From assembly GCA_036702865.1 (NCBI GenBank), contig DATNQD010000071.1:186001-250000 (forward strand): a stretch of 64,000 nt of DNA. The letters are read 5' to 3'. Source of the DNA: Trichocoleus sp. Lineage in GTDB: Bacteria > Cyanobacteriota > Cyanobacteriia > Elainellales > Elainellaceae. Below the pieces are notes generated by a model. The model did not search any database. It had not been told where the DNA came from and saw nothing but the letters and a program-made list of their open reading frames with translations. This document shows, piece after piece, positions 9,058 to 18,230 of the stretch. The position numbers and the translations under genes were made by a program. Each line of letters opens with the position of its first letter. Within the stretch, counting starts at the first letter, position 1.

Positions 9058-9594
9058 TTATTCTTCGAGCGGTCTTAGCCCTAACGATCGCTTCAGTGCG
9101 GCGAGTTCATCACGGTGAGCTGTGACAATTAGCAAACTTTGAGGGGCGCGGTCGGTTGGGGAGTTTGTTTCAACTTTGAGGGAAACTTGTTCGGGGCGTC
9201 CTGCTTTTTGCCAGTAGAAAATTCCAGCAATTGGGGCAAGCAAAACGAAACCCAGCAAAAAATTAGTAGCACCAGGAAAGAGAAATGTCAGGACTAAAAC
9301 AAGGCAAAAAATTCCGATCGCCGCCAGCAGCGTTAGAAATATTGCCAGGAATAAGCTGGGACGCACAAATCCTTCAAAAGTCACTTGATTTTGTGCCGCG
9401 TCAAGAGCAACGACTCGATAGGCGCGATCGCTAAAGTATTGCTTCAACGCATCTAATACAGATTCTTCAGATTGGTCTGAAACCAGTTTGGCGACTTCTG
9501 TTCTATCTTTCGTTGAAGCTCGAATAAAAAAGAACAGCCCAACCGACATTAACATTGTCAGGAGGGCAGTTGAGGAAAGAATAGAAGTTTGCAT
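9058..9594 (-). CDS. CCB1-type cofactor assembly of complex C (cytochrome b6f) protein
   Basis: 178 aa with an N-terminal membrane anchor (residues about 5-25) and two further transmembrane helices in the middle (about 80-135). The N-terminus, with LFFFIRASTKDRTE, agrees with the CCB1 (formerly DUF3529) family as I remember it. In algae and plants CCB proteins attach haem c(n) to cytochrome b6 on the thylakoid membrane. It converges with tyrA, with stops 6 bp apart. A PadR-type regulator lies 84 bp upstream on the same strand. The family match is from memory and needs a profile search. Confidence 0.7.
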   Translation of the reverse strand: MQTSILSSTALLTMLMSVGLFFFIRASTKDRTEVAKLVSDQSEESVLDALKQYFSDRAYRVVALDAAQNQVTFEGFVRPSLFLAIFLTLLAAIGIFCLVLVLTFLFPGATNFLLGFVLLAPIAGIFYWQKAGRPEQVSLKVETNSPTDRAPQSLLIVTAHRDELAALKRSLGLRPLEE

Positions 9595-9678
9595 ATTGGG
9601 CGATATTAATCAGGACGCAGCAAAACGACTTGCTGAAAATGCATTCGCATCACTGCTTCTGAGTATCACCCAATTTGC

Positions 9679-10041
9679 CTACTGATGGGAAGCTTGTGCT
9701 GGTCGTCCGGCATAGCCATACCAGAGACGAGACAGCTCTTGAGCTTGTTGATTCCAGTCTGGACAGATTTGATACATCCGTCTTGGGCGACCCCGACCTT
9801 CAACTTTTTTCCAATATCCTGTTATTGCGTTTGCGTCTTCTAAAAACTTCAAAGCACTATAAAGAACAGTGTCAGAAAGTCGATAGTTAGGGTATTCTTG
9901 CTCTAAAAGACTGATCAATTCAGTTCCATAGGAATCCCTACGTAGCAAAACTGCTAGTACGTAACAAACCGCCAGTTCTTTATTTAGATAGAACGGTGGG
10001 GGATTGCGAAAAAATTGATAAATGTCCTCAAATGTAGTCAT
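9679..10041 (-). CDS. PadR-family transcriptional regulator
   Basis: 120 aa. The winged-helix core is recognisable: YVLAVLLRRDSYGTELISLLE, then YRLSDTVLYSALKFLEDANAI (recognition helix), then GRGRPRRMYQI (wing). The short C-terminal part indicates the small PadR-s2 form without a long dimerisation domain. The ATG at 10041 gives MTTFEDIYQFF; upstream codons in frame extend to 10143 but look non-native. Its position 84 bp ahead of the CCB1 gene suggests co-transcription or local control. Its ligand is unknown. Confidence 0.8.
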   Translation of the reverse strand: MTTFEDIYQFFRNPPPFYLNKELAVCYVLAVLLRRDSYGTELISLLEQEYPNYRLSDTVLYSALKFLEDANAITGYWKKVEGRGRPRRMYQICPDWNQQAQELSRLWYGYAGRPAQASHQ

Positions 10042-10749
10042 ATTACTCACATCACTCAGCGAACTAATCAACGCTGGCAGTTGTTTCAGTGCCGATACCG
10101 AACAACGCCTTATCACTAAGACGGGTTCCTCGTTCCTTGGCAATTCTACGCAGTTGAGTGGTAACTTTAATCACCGCCTTGGTTTAGATGAGTGGGGGGT
10201 TTGGAATGTTCCCAATCGATCGCCATACCATTTCTACACCATCATTTTTTGGATACACGAAATGGGTTTCAAGCGAACCTCAAGGGGAGGTGACTTTTAA
10301 CTAAGCCAAAATTCTTGATGAAAGCCCCCAGAATACGTGCTCCTTAAAGAAAAACCAGAATACGGCAAGAAATTTTGCAGACAGGTGACCAAAGTCAGCA
10401 CTTTTGTAATAGCCAGTTCAACGAATCTACTCTCACCCAGGAGGGATTTGCGGGACGGAGCCAGAGTGCTGCGTGACCGAAGGAGTAGGAAATCCTTGAA
10501 CAACAGCGAAGTTGGAAGAGGATTCTTGCTGCCAGATAATAAAAGATTGTAGACATTTAATGCTAAGTTGTCTTTCTCCTTTAGAAGGATCTCGGCAACA
10601 CTATCCCTTCAACGAGGGTTAAAGCACCGCTCACTCATATAGATATTAACCAATCTAAGAGTACGCTACCCATAGCGTATAGCCCCCTGTTTGATCGCCA
10701 ACGATTTCGATATCAAACGTAAAATTTTTAACAAAACTTAACAACAGTT
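10042..10749. other. Long intergenic region, possible dispersed-repeat remnant
   Basis: About 700 bp without a convincing gene. At about 10430-10500 there is a GC-richer block (GGGATTTGCGGGACGGAGCC, followed by a GACCGAAGGAGTAGGAAATC stretch) unlike its AT-rich surroundings. Short frames cross it on both strands but none has a good start signal or recognisable domain. A perfect 7-bp inverted repeat lies at 10662-10679. The segment could be a decayed mobile or dispersed repeat. Confidence 0.4.
10662..10679. repeat. Perfect 7-bp inverted repeat with 4-nt loop
   Basis: TACGCTA / TAGCGTA separated by CCCA, about 70 bp beyond the stop of the response-regulator gene. There is no adjacent U-run, so it may be an operator or a weak 3'-end hairpin. 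Confidence 0.45.
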
Positions 10750-11406
10750 CTAGACTAACCCTGCCCGTAGTGCAACAACAGCTGCCTGAACCCGATCGTC
10801 CACTGCCAGTTTGTTCATGATGCCGCGCACATGCGTTTTAACTGTATTAGGGCTGAGGTAAAGCACGGCTGCAATTTCTGGATTGCTTCGTCCTTCCACC
10901 ATCAACTTCAGCACTTCTAATTCGCGCTGGGAGAGCTGTCCGACAATATTTGGTTCAGCTGATGCAATTGGTTTAAGGTGCTCCATCACCTGACGCGCAA
11001 CCTGAGGATCGAGGTAGCTTGCTCCTTCCTGAGCAGCCTGAATTGCGGTGAGGAGGCGATCGACGCTCGTTCCCTTCACACAATAGGCATCTGCTCCGCT
11101 TGAGAGCGCCCCAATAACTTCTGTCTCAGTCGTATGAGAAGTCAGCATTACAACATGCACGTTAGGCAGAGATGCCTTGATTTGTTGCGTGGCAGCAATC
11201 CCATCCTGACGAGGTAGCCCAATATCCATCACAATCACATCTGGCTTGAGCTTGAGGGCTTCTTCAACTGCCGTATAGCCGTCTTCTGCTTGTCCAATCA
11301 CAATAATTCCGGGAGCACTACTCAACGATTGCTCCAAGCCAAGCTGCATCATTGGGTCATCTTCAACAATTAAGACCCGGATTGGCGTTTCGGGTGAGGT
11401 CGTCAT
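10750..11406 (-). CDS. NarL/FixJ-family response regulator
   Basis: 218 aa. The receiver domain (about 8-125) has the acidic pocket EDD at 15-17, phospho-acceptor Asp61 in VMDIGLP, and the conserved Lys in CVKG. The LuxR-type helix-turn-helix (about 155-215) contains LSQRELEVLKLMVEGRSN and SPNTVKTHV. It is a phosphorylation-dependent DNA-binding protein. No histidine kinase is adjacent; the nearest kinase is 40 kb away at 50822. The promoter should lie in 11407-11587. Confidence 0.9.
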   Translation of the reverse strand: MTTSPETPIRVLIVEDDPMMQLGLEQSLSSAPGIIVIGQAEDGYTAVEEALKLKPDVIVMDIGLPRQDGIAATQQIKASLPNVHVVMLTSHTTETEVIGALSSGADAYCVKGTSVDRLLTAIQAAQEGASYLDPQVARQVMEHLKPIASAEPNIVGQLSQRELEVLKLMVEGRSNPEIAAVLYLSPNTVKTHVRGIMNKLAVDDRVQAAVVALRAGLV

Positions 11407-11587
11407 GCAGGAGACTCCTTTGCATTAGAGCGATCGATTCAATGGCATTGTACCGCTATCACTAGAGGGGAAGGAGGAGATGATACAGACAGAAGCAACA
11501 GAGAACGCAGAGAACTCAAAGACGACAGCAATTATTATTAAGGCGATCGGGCAAAACCCTGAGCAGGATTACCATCACACCAACGCT

Positions 11588-12337
11588 TTAACGACCTGAA
11601 ATGTGAGCAGCAATCCAATAGAGAATCGGGGCGAGGGGGAGGGCAGGGAGAAAAGCAGCAACTTTGACTTTGGCAACTTCTAATAGATTGAGACCTAAAC
11701 CAAGAATCATTAAACCGCCGACTCCGGTTGCCAAAAGGACAGGAGGGGAAGTTGCGGGGTCTGGAATGGCTTGGGCAAGAATGCCTGCTGCGAGGGAGAG
11801 GCTACCCTGATAGAGCAGAACACTGAGGGCAGAAAAACCAACTCCAATACCATAGCTACTGGTAAAGGCAAGCGCAGCAAGTCCGTCCATTGTGGCTTTG
11901 ATGACGACGATCGTGTTATCGCCTGTCAATCCGTTGTTGAGGCTACCAATCAGTGCCATTGGACCGACACAAAACAGAAGACTGGCAGCAACGAATCCTT
12001 CTGTAAAACTGCCCTGCCCTTTGAAGCGATGTTTTAGCCAGTTGCCAACTCCTTCCAAGCCTGTTTCAAGCCGCAACCATTCTCCCAGTAGCCCGCCCAG
12101 CACGATCGCCAGCAGCCCCAAAATCACTCCATCAACATGACCTGCTGCAGCTTTGCTCAAAGTGGTTGCCATTGAAGAGCCGACAAACAGCGTAATGAGT
12201 CCAAGCCCTTGTGTGATGACTCGCTGCATTTCGAGCGGTAATTTTCCCTTCAGCAGCAGTCCCAACGCTGTACCTAGAAGAATTGTGGCGACGTTTATCC
12301 AGGTTCCGCTTGTTTTCAACCAAAGATCAAAAGCCAT
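11588..12337 (-). CDS. DUF554 family membrane protein
   Basis: 249 aa, almost entirely hydrophobic with about seven predicted membrane helices. The conserved family motifs TWINVATILLGTALGLLL, FVGSSM, FCVGPMALIGS and the glycine-rich C-terminus are present. DUF554 proteins are inner-membrane proteins of unknown role, possibly transporters. The start at ATG 12337 (MAFDLWL) is preferred to a TTG at 12364. It lies directly behind the psaC terminator, so it is transcribed separately. Confidence 0.82.
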   Translation of the reverse strand: MAFDLWLKTSGTWINVATILLGTALGLLLKGKLPLEMQRVITQGLGLITLFVGSSMATTLSKAAAGHVDGVILGLLAIVLGGLLGEWLRLETGLEGVGNWLKHRFKGQGSFTEGFVAASLLFCVGPMALIGSLNNGLTGDNTIVVIKATMDGLAALAFTSSYGIGVGFSALSVLLYQGSLSLAAGILAQAIPDPATSPPVLLATGVGGLMILGLGLNLLEVAKVKVAAFLPALPLAPILYWIAAHISGR

Positions 12338-12383
12338 GAAGCAGCGGCAATGAAATGTAGGCAATAAAAAACGTAATTACACA

Positions 12384-12412
12384 AAAAATAGGGGGCAAAA
12401 CCCCCTGAAAAA
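12384..12412 (-). terminator. Rho-independent terminator of psaC
   Basis: On the minus strand AGGGGG-TTTTG-CCCCCT forms a perfect 6-bp stem, followed at once by ATTTTTTG. It lies about 60 nt past the psaC stop and is a textbook intrinsic terminator. Confidence 0.85.
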
Positions 12413-12465
12413 ATAGACCCAGATGTATCCAAAAACGCAACAGAATAGCAGGTGTATGTAGGAAT

Positions 12466-12729
<264 letters not shown>

Positions 12730-12734
12730 CTATT

Positions 12735-12765
12735 AAGGTTTGCAATCACCCTTCAAGGTTTGCAA
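12735..12765. promoter_or_regulatory. Phased direct repeat upstream of psaC
   Basis: Two perfect copies of AAGGTTTGCAA (12735-12745 and 12755-12765) have a start-to-start spacing of exactly 20 bp. They lie 24-54 nt upstream of the psaC start codon. The spacing places both on one helix face, as expected for a dimeric DNA-binding protein, or in the 5' leader if transcription starts further up. They do not match the HLR1 consensus closely. Confidence 0.5.
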
Positions 12766-13036
12766 ATGAGCTTAACCCTGTTAAGTGACCGTATTCATGA
12801 CGTTCTCTAATCGAAATCCAGTTTACAGCAGTGCTTTTGTCCAGGCTGTACAAAGCTTGAAAAACTTCAAAGAACGTAATACTGCAGGAAGATGAGAGCC
12901 CCTGAAAGAGAGGGTTCTAGAGAGGAGATAGATCATTCTTTAGGTGGAATTCTGAGAAGATTGTCAAAATCTTTGCGTACACCGTTTAAACTCCGAAACA
13001 AAAGCTATCTTCAGCCAATTGGGAGTAATAGAACGT
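12766..13036. other. psaC / DUF937 divergent intergenic region
   Basis: Rest of the 325-bp divergent region. It should hold promoters for psaC (leftward) and the DUF937 gene (rightward). No ORF or stable RNA is apparent. Confidence 0.5.
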
Positions 13037-13573
13037 ATGGGACTTTTTGACCTCATCCAGGGTGCAATTCAAAATCCGAATCAGCAAGCCAGCGTTGATC
13101 AAGTTGGCTCGATTCTAAATACAGTGCAGCAGATGAGTGGAAATCGCGGCATTGATCCGGCAACGACGCAGACGGTGCTATCGACGGTGGGTGGCTATGT
13201 GCGATCGGCATTACAGCAGCAGCGCGAAACGAACGGAGCAGGGCAGGCTGAAGCGATCGTGAATCAGTATGGTGGAACCCAGCCGAGTAATGCAGCAGTT
13301 CAAGCAGTTTTTGGTCAGAATCAGCTACAGCAAGTCGTTCAAGCGGTTGCTCAGCAAACAAACATCAACCCTCAACTCGTTCAGGCAATTTTGCCGATGG
13401 TTGTCCCGGTTGTGCTGAATCTTCTCAAAACGGGAGCGAGTACACAACAAGGGGCAGGACAGCCAGGCTCTAATTCCGTTCTTAGTGCATTTCTGGATGC
13501 CGATCGGGACGGGGATGTAGATGTCAGTGATGCAATGAGGGTTGCAGGACAGTTTTTAAACCAACCCCGTTAA
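13037..13573 (+). CDS. DUF937-like protein with a C-terminal dockerin-type calcium loop
   Basis: 178 aa from the preferred ATG (MGLFDLIQGAIQNP). Helical glutamine-rich repeats make up most of it, with hydrophobic MVVPVVLNLL near residues 121-130, as in DUF937 proteins. After a Gly/Ser/Gln-rich linker, residues 154-165 read DADRDGDVDVSD, matching the dockerin/EF-hand calcium-loop pattern with acidic residues at positions 1, 3, 5, 9 and 12. Family members have no settled function. The combination suggests calcium-dependent folding or docking, which is inference. An upstream in-frame ATG at 13019 is less likely. Confidence 0.72.
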   Translation: MGLFDLIQGAIQNPNQQASVDQVGSILNTVQQMSGNRGIDPATTQTVLSTVGGYVRSALQQQRETNGAGQAEAIVNQYGGTQPSNAAVQAVFGQNQLQQVVQAVAQQTNINPQLVQAILPMVVPVVLNLLKTGASTQQGAGQPGSNSVLSAFLDADRDGDVDVSDAMRVAGQFLNQPR

Positions 13574-13921
13574 GTGATTCTTTGAGAGATTGTTTGAGCG
13601 GTCACAACCAACAATTTTCAACCATTACTAACGCCGAATTTTTTGCAGACTTGCCCCGGCAGGTTGCCTCAGTTCCACTTTAATCAGTTCCCTTTAAACA
13701 GAAGAAACCCGGCTCATCGCCGGGCAAAAAGACTGTTGAAAAGTATTTACCAGTGTAAACCTAGAGTTAGGAGCGCGCAGTAGTAAGTATTCGTAGGCTT
13801 TGATGTCTTTGGGACTGACCCTTAACGAACTACCGAACCTGTAAAGTTCTATCGTTTAGTTATTATCTGAAACTTGTTAATTGACGATCGAAGCGTGTTT
13901 TGCTGTCGATCGCTTTGTTGT
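13574..13921. other. Intergenic region with hairpin, no gene seen
   Basis: About 350 bp between two convergent genes. It contains the hairpin at 13702-13728 and otherwise no open frame with a start signal. Confidence 0.5.
13702..13728 (-). terminator. GC-rich hairpin, likely terminator
   Basis: CCCGGC-TCATC-GCCGGG stem. Read on the minus strand it is preceded by TTTTTG and followed by TTTCTTCTG, so it may end the transcript of the Psb35-like gene about 200 nt upstream; on the plus strand it has no U-run. Confidence 0.55.
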
Positions 13922-14152
13922 TTATGATTCTGGAAGCTGGTAGCTGGAGTAGGCATCGCCCCGATAAGCCGGAACTCGGTTACTGTAGTCGGTTTCGGTA
14001 CCTGTCACGGTAATTGCGATTTGCTCAAACGAGTGAGAGCGCCAGTTGCGTTCATGAATCGGCTTAGACTGCTCTCCTCGAAAATAAGCTTGGGTGCCGA
14101 TCACAGCAACAGCAACCCAACCTAGAACCATTAAAGCAATTAGAATCGCCAT
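13922..14152 (-). CDS. Small single-helix membrane protein, possibly PSII-associated Psb35-like
   Basis: 76 aa. An N-terminal transmembrane helix (ILIALMVLGWVAVAVIGTQAYF) is followed by a conserved soluble tail with GEQSKPIHERNWRS and ETDYSNRVPAY. The HERNW/ETDY pattern is shared among cyanobacteria. I associate it with the protein described as Psb35 (Ssl2148 in Synechocystis), which stabilises the CP47 module, but this is from memory. It stands alone, upstream of and divergent from rsmE. Confidence 0.65.
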   Translation of the reverse strand: MAILIALMVLGWVAVAVIGTQAYFRGEQSKPIHERNWRSHSFEQIAITVTGTETDYSNRVPAYRGDAYSSYQLPES

Positions 14153-14293
14153 TGTTATAAACCTCTTAATTTCTGGGATGCTTGGTGTTTGCTCAGGACT
14201 GCAACAACCTTTGTAAACAAATATTAACTTGATTGTTACAAATTTGCAACATTAATTGCAAAAAATATAACTTAATGTTAGAAAGACTGCTTT

Positions 14294-15052
14294 ATGAGCC
14301 AGCTACAGCGAGTTACGGTTACTGCTCACCAAATCACCGATCGCCAAATTTCTCTGACGCCGGAGCAGCAACACTATCTCAGTCGGGTATTGCGGCTTCG
14401 AGCAGGCGATCGATTCATCGCAATTGACGGGCAGGGGCAATGGTGGCTGTCTGAGTTAAGCGGAGCAGCAGCGGCACAAATTTTAGAGCCAATTGCCATT
14501 CAAACCGAACTCCCGATCGCCATTACTCTGCTGATTGCCCTGCCTAAAAACGGCATGGACGAAGTTGTAAGACAGGCGACCGAGCTAGGAATTAGCCGGA
14601 TTGTGCCTGTTTTGAGTACCCGCAGCTTGCTAAAGCCCAGCCCCCAAAAGCTCGATCGCTGGCAGCGCATTGCTCAAGAAGCCACTGAACAGTCCGAACG
14701 GCAAATTGTCCCTAAAATTCTGACTCCTCAAGCCTGGACAGAAGCACTTCAAACCTGGAATGCCAGTAACTCAGTTTGTTTTGTTTGTGTTGCCAGAGGC
14801 GATCGTCCGCATTTGTGGAACCAGTTGAGCCAGAACTTAGCAGCCGAGAGGAAAACAGTGACTTCGCTAGTCTTGGCAATTGGGTCAGAGGGAGGCTGGA
14901 CAGAGGCAGAGGTAAAAGAGGCGATCGAGCGAGGCTATCAATCGGTGTCATTGGGCGCTCGGGTTCTGAGAGCGGTGACTGCGCCTTTAGTTGCCTTATC
15001 GCTAATTGGAGCCTGGTTTGAGGCAAATCAAGAGCAGGTTGGTTCTGAGTAG
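14294..15052 (+). CDS. rsmE: 16S rRNA (uracil-1498-N3)-methyltransferase
   Basis: 252 aa. The N-terminal PUA-like domain (HYLSRVLRLRAGD) is followed by the SPOUT/trefoil-knot domain with KNGMDEVVRQATELGI, AIGSEGGW and the knot segment LGARVLRAVTAPL. It methylates U1498 of 16S rRNA using S-adenosylmethionine. Length and motif order are normal for the family. It may share a transcript with the TPR protein about 160 bp downstream. Confidence 0.92.
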   Translation: MSQLQRVTVTAHQITDRQISLTPEQQHYLSRVLRLRAGDRFIAIDGQGQWWLSELSGAAAAQILEPIAIQTELPIAITLLIALPKNGMDEVVRQATELGISRIVPVLSTRSLLKPSPQKLDRWQRIAQEATEQSERQIVPKILTPQAWTEALQTWNASNSVCFVCVARGDRPHLWNQLSQNLAAERKTVTSLVLAIGSEGGWTEAEVKEAIERGYQSVSLGARVLRAVTAPLVALSLIGAWFEANQEQVGSE

Positions 15053-15216
15053 CGCGATCGGTTTTGCCTTAATTTTGTGAATACTGGCTTCTGAATATCA
15101 AAACGAGCGGATTGCCACGCTCAACGATCGCTAAACTGAAAACAACTCAGTTCAATCGTCTATGTCCGTCACCCTTTCTCCTGCTCCCACGTCCTTCTTT
15201 CCCCCTCCCTCAAACG

Positions 15217-16302
15217 ATGCTGGATCAAATTACTGCTGCCTTCGATCGTCGAGATTATAAAACCGTTGCCCAACTCTTAAAGGAATTCCGACGGCAGTCC
15301 CCGGATAGCCCTTGGGTCAAGCTTTATGCAGGACGATTGCAGGAAGTGGCTGGAAACATGGCGACAGCAGAAGCGGCTTATCGAGAGCTGTTGCGGGAGA
15401 CGGTCATTCCTAAAGTGGCACTACAAGCGCGTCAGGGGCTACAGCGATTAGAGGAAATCGAGCAAGCAAAGCGGCAGCAGGCAGTTTTGGAGGCGAATCA
15501 TGATCCACTGAATAGCGTGATGGGCTTTCTGGTTCTGGAGGCGGTGAGCAGTGAGAAAAAGCAGCAAGTTGCCCAAAAGTTTGCTCAGGTCATGAAGCTG
15601 GATGCTTACACCGCAAGATTGCTGCTGCCGAGTCGAGGCTGGCGGCTCTATCGGGTTGGGGCGATCGGGGAATTGCAGATGTATGGGCAGGCACTGCGAG
15701 CGGCTGAGATTCCAGTATTTTGGGTTTCTCTCCCTGCGGTGCAAAGGATTCGTTTGTTTCGAGTGCAGTACTTTCAGTCTGCTTCGCCACAGCCGTCCGT
15801 GGTCTGTCTCAATGAGTCGGATCAGATGGGCGCGATCGGCTTTGATTGGTCTGAGGTGACGAATCGGGTCGAAGGCAGATTACCGATTTTTGAAGATGTG
15901 GTCGATATTGATGTCCGAAATCGGCTGATCCGCAAAGAGCAGACCCAGGACTACGCCCAAGTTTACGATTTGCACCTGCCACAGCGGAACTGTATTCTCC
16001 GGTTTGGAGATTGGAGCTATCAATTTCAGCAAGGCATTGTGTTTGATGCCAGTCAGGATGGCGAATCAATTGCCCAAACGACCAATCGCCTCAACTGGAA
16101 TCGTTTAATTGGCTTTCTCGACGATCGCCTGGCGCAGGTCCCAGTTTGGTCAGATTTCATGCCCTTTGCCGAGAGTGCGCTTGATCCACTCGCTTTAACG
16201 GGAGATTTTCAGTCTCATATTGACCTGTTTCGCAAAGCTCCGAGTCGATGGGATGTGGCGTTCCAGCTTTATAGCAGTTTAGTGTTTGAGCAGGGGCGCT
16301 AG
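15217..16302 (+). CDS. Conserved cyanobacterial TPR-containing protein
   Basis: 361 aa from ATG 15217 (MLDQITAAFDRRDYKTVAQLL); an in-frame extension to 15112 is Pro/Leu-rich and unlikely. Residues 1-90 form a TPR-like helical hairpin (DSPWVKLYAGRLQEVAGNMATAEAAYREL). The remaining 270 residues are a mixed alpha/beta region ending in a strongly conserved-looking segment with NRLIGFLDDRLAQVP. I recognise this layout from cyanobacterial genomes but know no function. The protein is probably cytoplasmic. Confidence 0.7.
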   Translation: MLDQITAAFDRRDYKTVAQLLKEFRRQSPDSPWVKLYAGRLQEVAGNMATAEAAYRELLRETVIPKVALQARQGLQRLEEIEQAKRQQAVLEANHDPLNSVMGFLVLEAVSSEKKQQVAQKFAQVMKLDAYTARLLLPSRGWRLYRVGAIGELQMYGQALRAAEIPVFWVSLPAVQRIRLFRVQYFQSASPQPSVVCLNESDQMGAIGFDWSEVTNRVEGRLPIFEDVVDIDVRNRLIRKEQTQDYAQVYDLHLPQRNCILRFGDWSYQFQQGIVFDASQDGESIAQTTNRLNWNRLIGFLDDRLAQVPVWSDFMPFAESALDPLALTGDFQSHIDLFRKAPSRWDVAFQLYSSLVFEQGR

Positions 16303-16490
16303 GGTCGAGAGAAAAGAGAGAGAGAGAGGGAGAGGGAATCGTTGCTTCAGGGTGGCAGTGTGGTTGAATGGATTTTGTTCTGATTCTGTCGAGCTGGCTT
16401 TCTGCGATCGGTAGAATCACGGCTGGGCATAAACCCGATCGTTTGCAGATTGTGAGCCAGGCGATCGGGAAGCAGGATTAGGAGAGCCGG

Positions 16491-18179
16491 GTGATCACAA
16501 GACTTTCAGGCAATCAAAATATGAAGACCTGGTTGCACAAGCATCCGCAGTTGAGTTGGGTAGTGGGAATTGCGGTTCTGTTCTGGCTGGTCTGCTGTGG
16601 GTTGGCATTACAGCGATATTTCAACTTCTACCCAACCTATGTTTCGTTTGACCAGGGCATCTTTAATCAGGTGTTCTGGAATAACCTGCATGGGCAATGG
16701 TTTGAGAGTTCTCTGTCTTCCACAGAATCGATCGCGGTGATGCAGGGAGATGTGCCTGATGTCAGCTATAGGCGGTTGGGGCAGCATTTTACTCCGGCGC
16801 TGCTGCTGTGGTTGCCCTTTTATGCGCTGTTTCCTTCTCCAGCAGGGCTGGCTGTCCTTCAGGTAACGCTGGTCACACTGGCAGGGTTCGTCTTATATGC
16901 CCTGGCAAGACACTATCACCCGCCTCAATTGTCTGCCTGGATTGCGATTAGCTATTATGCAGCAATCGCTGTTCTGAGTCCCACAGTGGCGAACTTTCAT
17001 GATATTTGCCAGATTCCGCTCTATACCTTTGGGCTGTTCTGGGCATTTGAAAAGCGTCGCTGGTGGCTGCTCGTGGTCCTGGCTGTACTGATTCTCCTGG
17101 TGCGGGAGGACAGCGGCATTTTGCTGTTTGGGATTGGGGTTTACCTGCTGGCAAGCCGTCGATCGCTGCCAATTGGACTCATGCTCTGCCTGCTCAGCGT
17201 AGGGTATGTGGTTGCTGTCACAAACTGGGTGATGCCGCTATTCTCGCAAGACATCTCACAGCGGTTCATGATCGAGCAGTTTGGGCAATTTGTGGACAAT
17301 CAGGAAGCCTCTACACTAGATGTGCTCTGGGCGATCGTGCGTAATCCGGGTCGGCTGTTTGTTGAACTCGTCACGCCTTTTAGCGAAACGATTCGCTACC
17401 TCCTGGGGCAGTGGGTGCCATTGGCGTTTATTCCAGTGATCTCGCCAAGTGCCTGGATTTTGGCAGGTTTTCCGATGGCGAAAACTTTGCTTCAGCAGGA
17501 ACATATCACTGCCCTGTCGCTACATTTGCGCTACGCCATGAATCTGGTTCCAGGGTTGTTCTACGGCACGATTCTCTGGTGGGCAGACCATCCAAGCTGG
17601 TTTCAGCGCGATCGATTTCGGCAGTTTTGGGCAATTTGTATCGGCTTATCGCTGTTTTTTACGGTCACGGCAAACCCGAATCGTGTTCTATCCTTCGTCA
17701 TTCCCGACTCTTTTCAACCCTGGGTCTATGTCTCACCGCAGCGTCAACAGGAACATAGCCAAGCCATTCGATCGCTCCTGGCACAAATCCCGCCGGACGC
17801 CAGCGTCACCGCAACAGATCACATTGTGGCGCACCTTTCTAGCCGTCGAGAAGTGCAGCGATTTCCTGGTATTCGGCTACGCAACGACGATCGAAAAGCG
17901 ATTCGTGTCGATTATGCCATTGCCGATCTCTGGTATCTCCAACAGTATGAACCTGCCTTTGCGGACTACCGTGACAGTCTTAAAATCACCGCTGCTGCTG
18001 TTACAAGCTTGCTCGATCGCCGTTACGGCATGATTGACTTTCGGGATGGTGTTGCCCTCCTACAATCCAGAACACCTTCCAATCCCCAGGCGCTCTCTGC
18101 CTGGAAAGCTTATCAGCAGGAGATAGGCGATCGGGAATCGGAAGAACAGGGACAAGAGTCTGTACCGATAGGGAACTAA
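16491..18179 (+). CDS. DUF2079 polytopic membrane protein
   Basis: 562 aa. A GTG at 16491 has AGGAG 6 nt upstream; an ATG at 16521 (MKTWLHKHPQ) is the alternative. The N-terminal region has FYPTYVSFDQGIFNQVFWNN and GQHFTPALLLWLPFYALFPSP, the DUF2079 signature, followed by eight or more transmembrane helices and a soluble C-terminal domain of about 150 residues. The layout resembles GT-C-type glycosyltransferases (dolichyl-phosphate-mannose transferase-like), so a membrane glycosyltransferase role is plausible but inferred. No substrate clues are nearby. Confidence 0.8.
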   Translation: MITRLSGNQNMKTWLHKHPQLSWVVGIAVLFWLVCCGLALQRYFNFYPTYVSFDQGIFNQVFWNNLHGQWFESSLSSTESIAVMQGDVPDVSYRRLGQHFTPALLLWLPFYALFPSPAGLAVLQVTLVTLAGFVLYALARHYHPPQLSAWIAISYYAAIAVLSPTVANFHDICQIPLYTFGLFWAFEKRRWWLLVVLAVLILLVREDSGILLFGIGVYLLASRRSLPIGLMLCLLSVGYVVAVTNWVMPLFSQDISQRFMIEQFGQFVDNQEASTLDVLWAIVRNPGRLFVELVTPFSETIRYLLGQWVPLAFIPVISPSAWILAGFPMAKTLLQQEHITALSLHLRYAMNLVPGLFYGTILWWADHPSWFQRDRFRQFWAICIGLSLFFTVTANPNRVLSFVIPDSFQPWVYVSPQRQQEHSQAIRSLLAQIPPDASVTATDHIVAHLSSRREVQRFPGIRLRNDDRKAIRVDYAIADLWYLQQYEPAFADYRDSLKITAAAVTSLLDRRYGMIDFRDGVALLQSRTPSNPQALSAWKAYQQEIGDRESEEQGQESVPIGN

Positions 18180-18230
18180 GGAGAAGATAGGGAATTGGTT
18201 GCATCAGAAGCAATGCTCAATTCCTACCAT

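Noticed and set aside
10297-10552. Two opposite short frames in the gap before the response regulator
   Set aside because: They overlap each other in the unusual block, lack start signals and match no domain I know.
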